Positions 19,539 to 28,754 of a stretch of DNA of 64,000 bases are shown here, one piece after another. The notes under the pieces are model-generated. The model saw nothing but the letters and a program-made list of their open reading frames with translations, searched no databases and had not been told where the DNA came from. The DNA is from Pseudoalteromonas spongiae UST010723-006 (GTDB lineage Bacteria > Pseudomonadota > Gammaproteobacteria > Enterobacterales > Alteromonadaceae). The stretch covers positions 1,351,001 through 1,415,000 of the forward strand of contig NZ_CP011039.1 of NCBI RefSeq assembly GCF_000238255.3. The letters run 5' to 3'. The translations under genes and the position numbers were made by a program. Position 1 is the first letter of the stretch. Every line of letters starts with the position of its first letter.

Positions 19539-19566
19539 AAAAACGGCTGCATTTGCAGCCGTTTTT
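19539..19566 (+). terminator. Terminator of edd-eda-gap
   Basis: AAAAACGGCTGC pairs with GCAGCCGTTTTT over a 4-base ATTT loop, 20 bases after the gap stop. Confidence 0.93.
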
Positions 19567-19598
19567 GTTTTACAATGCTAAAAAACAAAGGATTGTTT

Positions 19599-19877
19599 AT
19601 GAGTTTAGCATCACAGCCTGCGACATGGTCGCACTCAATTGCCAAGTCTAAATTGCGCGTTATGGCATTTTCGCTTCTTCATTTCGCTTTACTATTTTTT
19701 GCCCTTTGGCTGATGTTTGATCAAATATCACTTAAGCTGGATATTAAGGCACTTACGTTTACTGATTTACTTAGTGCGAGCAGCTTAGTGTTGTTTATTG
19801 GCGGGTTTTATCCGTGTTTCTATCTGGATGCCATTTATCGTTTACTTGAAACGAATACGTCAGACGCTAAGTTATAA
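19599..19877 (+). CDS. Small two-helix membrane protein, unknown
   Basis: 92 residues from the ATG at 19599, preceded by AAAGGA; an earlier in-frame start at 19575 would lie at the terminator of gap. Two hydrophobic segments are seen: VMAFSLLHFALLFFALWLMF (about 22-41) and a second rich in Leu, Phe and Gly (about 59-80). I do not recognise the family. It stands alone between terminators, so no partner is implied. Confidence 0.65.
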   Translation: MSLASQPATWSHSIAKSKLRVMAFSLLHFALLFFALWLMFDQISLKLDIKALTFTDLLSASSLVLFIGGFYPCFYLDAIYRLLETNTSDAKL

Positions 19878-19968
19878 AAGTCTTATGGCCACTGTAAGCT
19901 TGTTATAAAATGCGCATTATCACCTAATTTTATTTACGTTTATTTTGTTTTACTTTTTGTGAGGGAAT

Positions 19969-20301
19969 ATGAAAAAATCATTATTGGTTATTTTTGCTTT
20001 ATTATTTTTAAGTGCATGTAGCGAACCGTTACCAGACGATAGGTTATCGTATGCGGGGGAGTGGTCGAGTAAAGAAATGTATTTGCTAATCTTGCCTGAC
20101 GGCACAGTATCTTATAAGCGCCTGAAGGGCGGCGGTAGCACCGAGGTTAATGGGCCACTTAAAGAGTTTCAAGGTGATGATTTTATTGTGGGTGTGGGAT
20201 TTTTAACGACTACCTTTGATGTAACAGAGCCACCTTCGATTGAAAACGATCAGTGGGTCATGACAGTCGATGGTGTTAAGCTTACTAAACGTGAAGAATA
20301 A
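19969..20301 (+). CDS. Small predicted lipoprotein, unknown
   Basis: 110 residues. MKKSLLVIFALLFLSACSEP is a clear lipoprotein signal with lipobox LSAC (Cys17). The mature part is about 94 residues, rich in beta-type patterns (YLLILPDGTVSYKRL, DQWVMTVDGVKLTK), suggesting a small beta-barrel or sandwich facing the periplasm. GAGGGAATATG gives a strong ribosome site. No family recognised. A terminator follows 180 bases later. Confidence 0.75.
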   Translation: MKKSLLVIFALLFLSACSEPLPDDRLSYAGEWSSKEMYLLILPDGTVSYKRLKGGGSTEVNGPLKEFQGDDFIVGVGFLTTTFDVTEPPSIENDQWVMTVDGVKLTKREE

Positions 20302-20477
20302 TCCCAATTCTGTTAAGAATGAGAACAGGGGTAGCGCTGGATAAATGAAATGGTAACAAGGCAGAATATTTTTATATAGTTGTTCTATATTGATATATTC
20401 TAACGCAGTTAGCATGACGTTTAGTCCGCTAGGATGGGCTGCTATTTAAGTGAATTGGTATAATCCCAGCTCTGATT

Positions 20478-20508
20478 AAAAAAGCCGACACTGTTTGTCG
20501 GCTTTTTT
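20478..20508. terminator. Bidirectional terminator
   Basis: AAAAAAGCCGACA and TGTCGGCTTTTTT flank a 5-base loop between the convergent small lipoprotein and LysR genes. Confidence 0.9.
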
Positions 20509-20529
20509 ATACGTTATAAACGGCTTCAG

Positions 20530-21471
20530 TTAGCTTGAAAGCGTTTCTGCTACATCGGCAATTTGTTGGCGTAGCCAAATATGGCTTGCATCGCGGTGTA
20601 ATAATGGACTCCAAATCATATCGAGTTCAAACGGTGGAATTGGGAACGGTGGCTCGACTATTTTTAGCGCGTTATCACTTTCATAAATTTTAGCTACTTT
20701 GGTTGGTAGCGTGGCGATTAGGTTTTGTGCTTTAGCAAGGTGGATAGCCACATGGTAATTACGGGTAAATGATGCAATATTGCGGTGTTTACCAAAATGA
20801 GCAAGCGCTTCGTCAACCCAGCCAAGTTTTTGTACATCGGCAGGATCCATGCCCACCCCCACACCAAAACCCGTTTTACTTACCCAAATATGACGGGCTT
20901 TTAAGTATGCATCTAAGCTGTAGTTTTCTAATACGGGATTGTTGGCATTCACTACGCACGAAAAACTGTCTTTCCATATACGCTTTTGGTGAAACGATTG
21001 CGGTAAATTATCAAACCGGTTAATCGCCATATCCACTTTACCGTTTTCTACGTCGTGAAAGGTTACATCACTGGGCGTAACAATATCGAGCGTTGTATCA
21101 GGGGCTAAGGATTGTAAGCGATTTAATAACATAGGCGCGAGGGTGCTTGCAGCGTAATCGCTGGCCATGATACGAAATACGCGATTACTGCTTGCTGGTT
21201 CGAAATCGCGGTTAGGCTGCAGTGTTTCTTCAAGGGTTAATAATACCCCGCGGATCACAGGTTGTAATTCTTTAGCGCGTTCAGTCGGTACCATGCCATC
21301 ACTGGTTCTCACCAAGATTGGGTCGTTTAACAGCGCTCGCAGGCGTTTTAAACCATTACTCATAGCGGGTTGTGTAATGTTTAACTGATTCGCAGCACGC
21401 GTCACATTACATTCTCTAAGCAGGGTATCTAAATACACCAAAAGGTTTAAATCGACTTTACTAATATTCAT
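20530..21471 (-). CDS. LysR-family transcriptional regulator
   Basis: 313 residues. The winged helix is at about 5-64 (LLVYLDTLLRECNVTRAANQLNITQPAMSNGLKRLR), followed by the PBP2-type effector domain with RIMASDYAASTLAP and DMAINRFDNLP. It resembles the NodD/PcpR-like group that binds aromatic or lipid-like ligands, but the target is unknown. It lies 65 bases downstream of aceK on the same strand, so it may be read from the aceK transcript; no divergent partner gene exists, which is unusual for LysR genes. Confidence 0.88.
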   Translation of the reverse strand: MNISKVDLNLLVYLDTLLRECNVTRAANQLNITQPAMSNGLKRLRALLNDPILVRTSDGMVPTERAKELQPVIRGVLLTLEETLQPNRDFEPASSNRVFRIMASDYAASTLAPMLLNRLQSLAPDTTLDIVTPSDVTFHDVENGKVDMAINRFDNLPQSFHQKRIWKDSFSCVVNANNPVLENYSLDAYLKARHIWVSKTGFGVGVGMDPADVQKLGWVDEALAHFGKHRNIASFTRNYHVAIHLAKAQNLIATLPTKVAKIYESDNALKIVEPPFPIPPFELDMIWSPLLHRDASHIWLRQQIADVAETLSS

Positions 21472-21536
21472 TTTATTTATGTGGCTAAAGTATTTTATAA
21501 AAGACTTTAATAAACGAATGAATAAATAACAAGATG

Positions 21537-23243
21537 TTATCGTAATTTAAATCTTAGACTTTCGGGGTAAGGGTAAATATCTGTACTTATGCCTTGTTTA
21601 ATTTTTTGTTGTTCATCACGCCAGAAACTTGCGGTACTGAGCTCAGGGTGTTGGTCGAGCAGTAAGGCTTTTATATGTGGATCTGTGGTAACAAACGTGG
21701 TGAGTTGTTCAATAAAGACATCTTGTGGCGCAACTGAATAGGCATCGGGGTAATCAAAATAACCGTCGGATTTAGGTAAATCGCGGAAATTCATATCGGT
21801 TAAATACTGCACTTCGTCATAATCATAGAAAATAACGCGTTTGTGCTTAGTTACACCAAAGTTCTTTAACAGCATATCGCCTGGAAAAATGTTGGCCGAC
21901 ATCATTTCTTTAAGTGCTTGGCCATATTCGCCCATCACATGGCGTTTATCTTGCTCGTTGGCATCTTGTAAAAACAAATTAAGCGGTGTCATACGCCTTT
22001 CAATGTAAAGATGTTTAATGATTAATAAGTCACCGTCAAATTCGAGTGAACCGGCAATTGATTTTTTAAGCCGATTTAACAAAGGCTCTGGAAAGCGCGA
22101 AATTGGGAAGGCAACATCTGAAAATTCAATGGTATCGGCCATGCGCCCGACTTTATCGTGTTGTTTTACCAATTGATATCGCTCAAGTACGGTGCGTCTG
22201 CCAAAGGGTTTACCATCACCAAATTTATCGCGAATAACTTTAAATACATACGGAAAAGTAGGGTGGGTAAATACTTCCATAACCATGCCAGGTGTACCTG
22301 CCGCTACTTCGAAATCTTCCTTACACGAAGCTAAATGGTTTAAAAACTCGCGATAAAACTCACTTTTACCTTGTTTATGAAAACCAATGGCGTTGTATAG
22401 CTCAGCAGGTGTGCGGTTCGGCATAAGCTGATTTAAAAAGCTTACAACACCAGATGGCGAGCGAGTATTGACCATAAAGTATGCCCGAGCAAAGCCAAAC
22501 ACCACCCGCATTTGAATTGAATTTGTTAGCACGGCATCAATATACAGCCCTTTATTTTTTTTGTGCAAAATAGGAATAATAAACGGCTGTACGCCATTTT
22601 TACTAACAATACGGCCGACAATGTAAGCTGCTTTGTTGCGATAAAACGGTGCTTTCAATATATCAAAGCGCATTTGATGATTGCGCGAGTTAACATTCGG
22701 TGCTTGCTTAACAAAGGCCTTAACAATATTTTTTATATCTGATTCAAGGTCGATAAACGGTGCTTTTAAGTCGAATTGGGCGAATATTTGTTTAATGGTG
22801 GGCAATAAACCATCGACGACGGGAAAAAAGCTTTTGTATTCTTCTTCAACCGGAACCAGTGGCGCGGTTAAAGTACTTTCAACAAAAATAAAGTCGTTAT
22901 TAAAATATTTGCGGTGGTATAAGCGGCAAAATACCGAATTAAAAAAGGTTTCAGCCAGCTCGGCTTGTGGGTGAAAACTCAGTAAATCGGTATACTCGGC
23001 TTTCGTGGCAAGCCATAATTCGGTATCGATATGCGAGGCATCAATGCGGCGCTTTAACTTTTCAATACATTCATTTACGCGCTTGTCGTAGTAACTAATG
23101 CGCTCAGCGCTAATACGCTGCATTGATTGCCAATCGGCATTGGCAAAATGCACTTGAGCTTGCGAGGTTAACCCTTGAAACAATGAATAGTGATGGCTAA
23201 ACCCTTTTAAAATTAGGTTAGCAATAACCTGGCTCAATTGCAT
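21537..23243 (-). CDS. aceK: Isocitrate dehydrogenase kinase/phosphatase
   Basis: Bifunctional enzyme that phosphorylates and dephosphorylates isocitrate dehydrogenase, switching carbon between the TCA cycle and glyoxylate shunt. 568 residues, the usual length. Seen: nucleotide loop AAGTPGMVMEVFTHPTFPYV (around 315-334) and the catalytic segment KRVIFYDYDEVQYL (near 470). AGGG precedes the ATG. It is not next to aceB/aceA here: it follows the LOG-family gene by 21 bases, so control differs from the E. coli aceBAK operon. Confidence 0.95.
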   Translation of the reverse strand: MQLSQVIANLILKGFSHHYSLFQGLTSQAQVHFANADWQSMQRISAERISYYDKRVNECIEKLKRRIDASHIDTELWLATKAEYTDLLSFHPQAELAETFFNSVFCRLYHRKYFNNDFIFVESTLTAPLVPVEEEYKSFFPVVDGLLPTIKQIFAQFDLKAPFIDLESDIKNIVKAFVKQAPNVNSRNHQMRFDILKAPFYRNKAAYIVGRIVSKNGVQPFIIPILHKKNKGLYIDAVLTNSIQMRVVFGFARAYFMVNTRSPSGVVSFLNQLMPNRTPAELYNAIGFHKQGKSEFYREFLNHLASCKEDFEVAAGTPGMVMEVFTHPTFPYVFKVIRDKFGDGKPFGRRTVLERYQLVKQHDKVGRMADTIEFSDVAFPISRFPEPLLNRLKKSIAGSLEFDGDLLIIKHLYIERRMTPLNLFLQDANEQDKRHVMGEYGQALKEMMSANIFPGDMLLKNFGVTKHKRVIFYDYDEVQYLTDMNFRDLPKSDGYFDYPDAYSVAPQDVFIEQLTTFVTTDPHIKALLLDQHPELSTASFWRDEQQKIKQGISTDIYPYPESLRFKLR

Positions 23244-23264
23244 TTTTATATCCCTTTATTGTTA

Positions 23265-23906
23265 TTATGGTTGTTGACGACCTCGAGCGTGTTTAACAAT
23301 AATCGCCACCGCTTCTTCGATATCATCGGTTACAGTGAACAACGAAAAGTCACTTTGGTCAATCAATCCTTTTTTAACTAGCTGTGCTTGCATCCAATCA
23401 ACCAGCCCTTGCCAAAATTCTGAGCCAAATAGCACGATAGGCATTTTTGAAATGCGGCCGGTTTGTAGTAGCGTAAGCGATTCAAATGTTTCATCGAGTG
23501 TACCAAAGCCACCAGGCATACAAATATAGCCCATAGAGTATTTTAAAAACATCACTTTACGGGTAAAAAAATAGCGAAAATCAAGAGGTTGATTTTGATA
23601 TGGGTTAGGCACTTGTTCGTGTGGCAGTTCAATGTTTAGGCCAATGCTTTTGCCGTTTGTTGCACCGCGATTGGCTGCTTCCATGATCCCAGGCCCACCG
23701 CCAGAAATCACCGCAAACCCTTCTTCTACAAAGCGTTTGGCAATATCGACGGTTGCTTGATAGTACGTATCGCTTGGCTCTAAGCGTGCTGAGCCAAAAA
23801 TAGAGATGGCAGGACCCGTATCTGATAATTTATCAAATCCATCGGCAAACTCACTGATAATACGAAACATGCGCCATGATTCGTCACCCTTTAAATCATC
23901 GATCAT
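23265..23906 (-). CDS. LOG-family Rossmann-fold protein
   Basis: Member of the lysine-decarboxylase-like/LOG family (nucleotide 5'-monophosphate phosphoribohydrolase fold). 213 residues from the ATG at 23906, preceded by AGGAGA; the frame is open ten codons further but lacks a site. Signatures ISGGGPGIMEAANRGA and PGGFGTLDETFE are intact. Its ATG overlaps the TGA of the MltA-like gene by four bases (ATGA), so the two are translationally coupled. The plant name implies cytokinin activation; in bacteria the role is usually nucleotide-monophosphate hydrolysis. Confidence 0.9.
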   Translation of the reverse strand: MIDDLKGDESWRMFRIISEFADGFDKLSDTGPAISIFGSARLEPSDTYYQATVDIAKRFVEEGFAVISGGGPGIMEAANRGATNGKSIGLNIELPHEQVPNPYQNQPLDFRYFFTRKVMFLKYSMGYICMPGGFGTLDETFESLTLLQTGRISKMPIVLFGSEFWQGLVDWMQAQLVKKGLIDQSDFSLFTVTDDIEEAVAIIVKHARGRQQP

Positions 23907-25015
23907 TGTGCATCTCCTTTTAACACCATAAACCACGCGTCAATATAATCCGGCATATGTCGGTTTGCATCGTAATAGGCGTTAATGCCTGGGTAACTGC
24001 CTGCTAAATAGTCCAGCTGATACAAGTTATTTTCAAACGCGCCACCGGTATCGGCCATCACTGCCATTCGGTATTCGCTATGACTTTTAAAATCAAATTG
24101 CGCAAAAACTAATGCGCCCAGCCCGAGTTGATAAATATCACCCGCAAACGTTACTTCCGGTAATACTTCAATTTTATGGTCTGCGTCTTTGCCATAGCCT
24201 AAAATGCCATCTACTTGTTTAAAGTACCAGTAACGATTTTGTAAATATGGCTTAATTGCTCGGTCGTAGGCAATGCCGTTATTGCGATGCACATTGTAAA
24301 CACGCTGCTGTCCCTTAATATCAACAACGATAGTACCTTGTAACAGTGCTGACTCTATATCTTCTCGTGACAAATAAACAAGCGGTTTTGCTAGCTTTTT
24401 GGCGTCAATCACACCACCTAAAATAGCTTGTTTACCGTATTTGAATCGCGTTAGGTGTTTTTTTGTATTTGCTTCTTCTAGTGATAAATGGTGTTCATCA
24501 AACGGCAGCGCATAAAGTGGAAACGGTGTTTCGCTTGTTTTGCTGTCACTGCCGCTCGCTAAATGCACATAGTATTTTGTCATTAACACTTTATCGGCGG
24601 TGAGATTTTTAAGTAATGGTTTTTTGTTACTTAGTTTTTTCGCATGTTTTGTGTCTGAACTAATACGATAGAAATCATAATGTTTCGTTAGAAACTCAAA
24701 GTTTGTCAGCTGATGGGTATTATTCATATCATCGTGTTTAGCAAATTCACACAGTGATTTAAGCGTTCGTTCGATGTCTTTTTCAGTAATCCCAAATTGC
24801 GAAAGTTTATTTGCATGGATCACCGCGGGATCGTATGCGTTACCCAGTGCACGATAGGCAAGGGTATTATCTGCAACCTGACAAAGCTTATCGCTGTCAG
24901 TATTAATTTTAAGGCTTGTTGGCGGTGTTTGTTTGCTAATTGAAAAAGCATTCGCGAACAGGTGAGTTGAGTATATAGCGCACACTAGAAAAGAAAGTAG
25001 AACATTAAACTTCAT
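23903..25015 (-). CDS. MltA-like lytic murein transglycosylase
   Basis: 370 residues with a signal peptide (MKFNVLLSFLVCAIYSTHLF, cleavage near ANA). The middle carries an MltA-type region (PFPLYALPF, ILGGVIDAKKLAKPLVYLS, VVDIKGQQRVYNVHRNNGIAY) and the C-terminus a 3D domain with MADTGGAFENN, whose Asp is the family catalytic residue. It probably cleaves peptidoglycan in the periplasm. The sequence departs from classical MltA (no obvious LTGYYEP block), so it is a divergent branch. First gene of a probable operon with the LOG gene and aceK. Confidence 0.75.
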   Translation of the reverse strand: MKFNVLLSFLVCAIYSTHLFANAFSISKQTPPTSLKINTDSDKLCQVADNTLAYRALGNAYDPAVIHANKLSQFGITEKDIERTLKSLCEFAKHDDMNNTHQLTNFEFLTKHYDFYRISSDTKHAKKLSNKKPLLKNLTADKVLMTKYYVHLASGSDSKTSETPFPLYALPFDEHHLSLEEANTKKHLTRFKYGKQAILGGVIDAKKLAKPLVYLSREDIESALLQGTIVVDIKGQQRVYNVHRNNGIAYDRAIKPYLQNRYWYFKQVDGILGYGKDADHKIEVLPEVTFAGDIYQLGLGALVFAQFDFKSHSEYRMAVMADTGGAFENNLYQLDYLAGSYPGINAYYDANRHMPDYIDAWFMVLKGDAQ

Positions 25016-25179
25016 TTAAACATCAATAAGTAAGCTAAGTGATAGATGCCAGTTTACTAATTTCAAAAGTGAGAAGCTAGAAAAACGCATAGATGATGAA
25101 GCTAATAGAAGAAACTTATGAACGTAGAATAAAATTAGAAACAACGAATATTTAAGGGGGAAGATATTTTGGAATTAAA

Positions 25180-25256
25180 TGGTGGGTCTGAGTGAATTCG
25201 AATCACCGACCTCCACGATGTCAACGTGGCGCTCTAACCAACTGAGCTACAGACCC
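25180..25256 (-). tRNA. tRNA-Val(GAC)
   Basis: 77 bases. Acceptor arms GGGTCTG and CAGACCC with discriminator A and an encoded CCA; D-loop AGCTCAGTTGGTTAGAGC; anticodon stem CCACG/CGTGG closing loop TTGACAT, anticodon GAC at 25222-25220; T-loop GGTTCGAA-type sequence GATTCGAATTC. Reads Val codons GUC and GUU. Confidence 0.96.
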
Positions 25257-25438
25257 TCTATTTATGGTTCGCATTCTACATAGAATTTTTTGTTGCACAA
25301 GCAGAATTTTCACCAAACGCGTTTAACTGATGGATTTATATGCAGTTTGCTGTGTTCTTTTATATTCATGTTAGACAGATGTAGATATTGAACGTAAGTC
25401 TAAGACGACGCCAACTCAACCACAAAAGAACATCGGGC

Positions 25439-26452
25439 TTAGCCTGGTTGAATGTTGCAGCGTTTATACAGTTGTTGCCACCAAGTAACATGCGTAACTG
25501 AATAGTGCTTAAGGCTGGTATCGAGCGAAAGCGGATGAATTTTTAAATCACTTTTGTAAGGTTGTTGGTTCTGATTTTGCCAAAGGCCAAGTAATGCAGG
25601 CTTTACTTGCATATATTCCTGCAACAGATAGTTGTGATAGCCTTGAATTTTGCTGCCATAGAATTTGCTAAAAATATTTGTTAGTACGGTGGCGCTTTGA
25701 TTGTTATGTCCGGTTTTACAAATATCGTTAAACGATACAGATTCGAGTGCTTTATTTTGTTGCTGCAGTATAAAAATTTGTTCGTACAAAGCTCGCAACA
25801 AACTTGGCAAATAGCTGTTTTTGAATAGTGTTGCTAAATGCGCTTCTAATTCAGCGCTGTTTATTTGGTTAAATTCTTGATTTACCAACGCGCTTTTAAC
25901 GCTCGCTAAATAATTTAAGGTATTAAGTGTGTGTTGCTTTTGCGTTTGGTTAACATCGAGCAGTGAATAAGATACAGGTAAATAAAGCGAGGCAAGTTGC
26001 TTGTCTAAAAACAGCATTTTTTCCCAATAAGTAAACAGCAAGTCAGCTTTTTGTTGTTTTACTTCGTTGAGCTGCTTTGTAAGCTCAGCGTCGTTAAGTG
26101 TTGTAACACAATTAGGTACCATCTGGATAAAACGCACGTTATATACAAACTCGCTGCTTGGACCGCTGACTTTCCCCAGCTGTGAATTGCGCTCAGCAAT
26201 CAATTGACCTAATTGGCAATGCTGTAACTTATTAAGTTGTAGAATGCCAATAGTGCTAGCATCGATGTTGGAAAAGGTTGGTAAAACCAACTTTTTACTG
26301 TCTTGATAGGGGCTAAGCTCGGGTAACGTGAGCTGTGTATTTAAGCGTGCGTGGTAATCCAAATTAATCTCGCTAGGTGCCTTTGAGCACCCAGCAAGTA
26401 TTAAAATAATTAAGGTTGTGGTACTAAGCGTTATTAAATGGCGCGTTAGCAA
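25439..26452 (-). CDS. DUF3080-like lipoprotein
   Basis: 337 residues. The start is a TTG at 26452, supported by GAGGAAA seven bases upstream and by the lipoprotein signal that follows (MLTRHLITLSTTTLIILILA, lipobox LAGC). The mature protein is mostly helical and Leu/Gln-rich. It resembles the uncharacterised DUF3080 family of Vibrio and Alteromonadales. It overlaps the end of the MATE gene by 29 bases, so the two are co-transcribed. Function unknown. Confidence 0.75.
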   Translation of the reverse strand: MLTRHLITLSTTTLIILILAGCSKAPSEINLDYHARLNTQLTLPELSPYQDSKKLVLPTFSNIDASTIGILQLNKLQHCQLGQLIAERNSQLGKVSGPSSEFVYNVRFIQMVPNCVTTLNDAELTKQLNEVKQQKADLLFTYWEKMLFLDKQLASLYLPVSYSLLDVNQTQKQHTLNTLNYLASVKSALVNQEFNQINSAELEAHLATLFKNSYLPSLLRALYEQIFILQQQNKALESVSFNDICKTGHNNQSATVLTNIFSKFYGSKIQGYHNYLLQEYMQVKPALLGLWQNQNQQPYKSDLKIHPLSLDTSLKHYSVTHVTWWQQLYKRCNIQPG

Positions 26453-27779
26453 GACGTTTCCTCACGGTATAAATTAATAAAACGGCTGCGGTTGATAAAC
26501 CAACAATAATGCCGAGCCAAAAGCCTTCTGGTCCCATAGGCTCAACAATTAAATCAGTTAATGCTAATACGTAACCTAAACTAAAACCGATTAACCAGTA
26601 CGATATAAACGTAATATACGAAATAGGCGCGGTGTACTTTAAGCCACGTAAAATACCTGTTGCAGCGACTTGCAGCGCATCGGGTAATTGATAAAAACAC
26701 GCCAAAATTAAAATCGCGCTGGCGAGGGCGATCACTTCGCTATTATCACTGTAAACACTACCGATCACGCTACGTGACAAGAACGTAATAAGCGCTACTA
26801 GTGTTGAAATCATCAATGCTAATAACAAACTAGTTGATACGGTACTTTTTACTGCGGCATAGTTTTTTTGTCCGGTAAGATTACCAACACGAATGCAAAT
26901 GGCGAGCGCAAGGCTTAATGGGATCATAAATAATACCGTTGATACACTTGCAGCCACTTGGTGACCTGATACCGCAATAGCCCCAAGCGGTGCAATAAAA
27001 AGTGGAATACAGGCAAATAGCGTTACTTCAAAAAAGTGTGCAAGGGCAATGGGTGTGCCAAGCTTGGTAATCGTTAGCTGTGTAGCAAAGTGTGGTTTAA
27101 TTGCGCGAGAAAATAGAAAACGACCTTTTAGGCGTTTTGAATACAGCATATAAATAAACAAACTGAACGCCATTGACCAATACACAATAGCCGTGGCGAT
27201 TCCGCAGCCAGCGCTGCCGTAGGCGTCGATACCGAATTTACCGTGAATGAAAATATAGTTGGCGGGAATATTAATTGCTAAGCCAATTGCGGCAATGTAA
27301 ACCGCAGGCTTGGTGTATGCCATACCTTCACAGACACAGCGAAGTACATTGTAAATTAAAAAGCCAAGTAAGCCCCATTTAACATAGCTAATATAACCAA
27401 GAGCAAGACCTGCTACTTCCGGTTCCATTTTGATATAAGAAAGCGGAATATCAACAAAGAATATGAGTGCTAAACCAAGTGCCGCAAGCAGCAAAGCTAA
27501 GTAAAACCCTTGATACATATCATGGCGAATTGCAAATAGCTTCTTTGCCCCAAAGTTTTGCGCTACCATACCCGTTAAAGCTAATAAGACACCCAGTAGT
27601 GTCAGTAAAACTGGGTTCCAAATACCTAACGCAATGGCAAGCGCTGCTAAATCATAGGCACTTACTTGTCCCGCCATTACGGTATCCACAACGCCCATTA
27701 AAATCATGGTAACTTGGGCAATAAAAACAGGGATAGCCAAGCGAAGAATAAATCTCGCTTCAAAAACATTAAAGGTCAT
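26424..27779 (-). CDS. MATE-family multidrug efflux transporter
   Basis: 451 residues with about 12 membrane segments. Start taken at the ATG at 27779 (MTFNVFEARFILRLAIPVFI); an upstream TTG at 27797 is less likely. NorM-type features include MGVVDTVMAGQVSAYDLAALA in helix 1-2 and GSAGCGIATAIVYW. It exports cationic drugs or metabolites in exchange for Na+ or H+ (family knowledge). It diverges from riboflavin synthase by 66 bases; NorM-type genes sit next to ribE in many gammaproteobacteria. Confidence 0.92.
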   Translation of the reverse strand: MTFNVFEARFILRLAIPVFIAQVTMILMGVVDTVMAGQVSAYDLAALAIALGIWNPVLLTLLGVLLALTGMVAQNFGAKKLFAIRHDMYQGFYLALLLAALGLALIFFVDIPLSYIKMEPEVAGLALGYISYVKWGLLGFLIYNVLRCVCEGMAYTKPAVYIAAIGLAINIPANYIFIHGKFGIDAYGSAGCGIATAIVYWSMAFSLFIYMLYSKRLKGRFLFSRAIKPHFATQLTITKLGTPIALAHFFEVTLFACIPLFIAPLGAIAVSGHQVAASVSTVLFMIPLSLALAICIRVGNLTGQKNYAAVKSTVSTSLLLALMISTLVALITFLSRSVIGSVYSDNSEVIALASAILILACFYQLPDALQVAATGILRGLKYTAPISYITFISYWLIGFSLGYVLALTDLIVEPMGPEGFWLGIIVGLSTAAVLLIYTVRKRLANAPFNNA

Positions 27780-27845
27780 ACTTGCGCATTCTAGCAAAAT
27801 AAGGAAAATCGTAGTTTACTGAATGTAGAGATAGATAGGAATTAA

Positions 27846-28475
27846 ATGTTTACTGGTATTGTACAAACAAAGGCGTCGGTGGTATCTGTTTCCAAAAGTG
27901 GTGAAATTATGCGTCTAGTTTTGTCTACTCCCAACGCATATTTAAATCATTTGGACATTGGTGCGAGCATTTCAATCAATGGTTGTTGTCTTACTGTGGT
28001 GGAATACGAGCTCGGTCATAAAGACGTAGTTGGCCAAGTGCATTTTGATGTGATCGACGAAACCTTGAAGCTCACTAACTTAGGTAAATTAAAACAAGGC
28101 GAAAAAGTAAACTTTGAACGCTCGGTTACCTTTGGTACTGAGTTGGGCGGACATATTGTCTCTGGGCATATTCACACCGTTGCTAAGCTTACGCGTATTG
28201 AACGTGAGCAAGATAACTGCGCAATGTTTCTTTCGTTACCGGAAAAATGGCTCAAATACATTAACTACAAAGGCTTTATTAGTGTAAACGGCTGCAGCTT
28301 AACGGTTGGCGAAGTTACTCACAACGGATTTTATCTACACCTAATTCCAGAAACGCTAGAAGTAACCAATTTGGGTCTTGCACACATTGGTAGCGAATTT
28401 AATATCGAGGTGGACCAACAAACCTATACTATTGTTGAAACTATCGAACGTTATATGAAAGCGAAAGGTCTCTAA
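27846..28475 (+). CDS. ribE: Riboflavin synthase, alpha subunit
   Basis: Dismutates two 6,7-dimethyl-8-ribityllumazines to riboflavin and a pyrimidine. 209 residues made of two tandem lumazine-binding beta-barrels: repeat 1 starts MFTGIVQTKASV with ISINGCCLTV, repeat 2 has GHIHTVAKL and ISVNGCSLTVGE. AGGA precedes the ATG. It is divergent from the MATE gene. The short 66-base gap has no room for an FMN riboswitch, and other riboflavin genes are not nearby. Confidence 0.96.
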   Translation: MFTGIVQTKASVVSVSKSGEIMRLVLSTPNAYLNHLDIGASISINGCCLTVVEYELGHKDVVGQVHFDVIDETLKLTNLGKLKQGEKVNFERSVTFGTELGGHIVSGHIHTVAKLTRIEREQDNCAMFLSLPEKWLKYINYKGFISVNGCSLTVGEVTHNGFYLHLIPETLEVTNLGLAHIGSEFNIEVDQQTYTIVETIERYMKAKGL

Positions 28476-28490
28476 TTGCTGCCGAAAGGT

Positions 28491-28694
28491 TTAAAAAACC
28501 TGTTCGTCATCACTGTCGACACTGAGTTCCACTTTGTTGTAAATCCTATTTATGTGCATATTTAAATGGATAGGATTGCAACAGGCTGCACAGTCTTCGT
28601 AGTATTCTTGGTCGCCGAGTGTTGTATCAAGTTCTACATCGACATGATTGCCACAATGCGGGCAAGTGATCCGTTGAAATTTATGGTCTCTCAT
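28491..28694 (-). CDS. CPXCG-motif cysteine-rich protein
   Basis: 67 residues from the ATG at 28694, preceded by GGAAA at eight bases. Two Cys pairs, ITCPHCGNHVDVELD and DCAACCNPIHL, would bind one zinc ion. The acidic YYEDC segment is typical of this small family. It is convergent with ribE. Function unknown; a zinc-ribbon-like fold is inferred. Confidence 0.85.
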   Translation of the reverse strand: MRDHKFQRITCPHCGNHVDVELDTTLGDQEYYEDCAACCNPIHLNMHINRIYNKVELSVDSDDEQVF

Positions 28695-28754
28695 AGCAGT
28701 TTCCAACAATAAAGACACTTGTTAAAGTGTAGTCGAAAACCTTAATTTTACCCG

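Noticed and set aside
27780..27845. FMN riboswitch before ribE
   Set aside because: The gap is only 66 bases and shows no RFN-type conserved segments.
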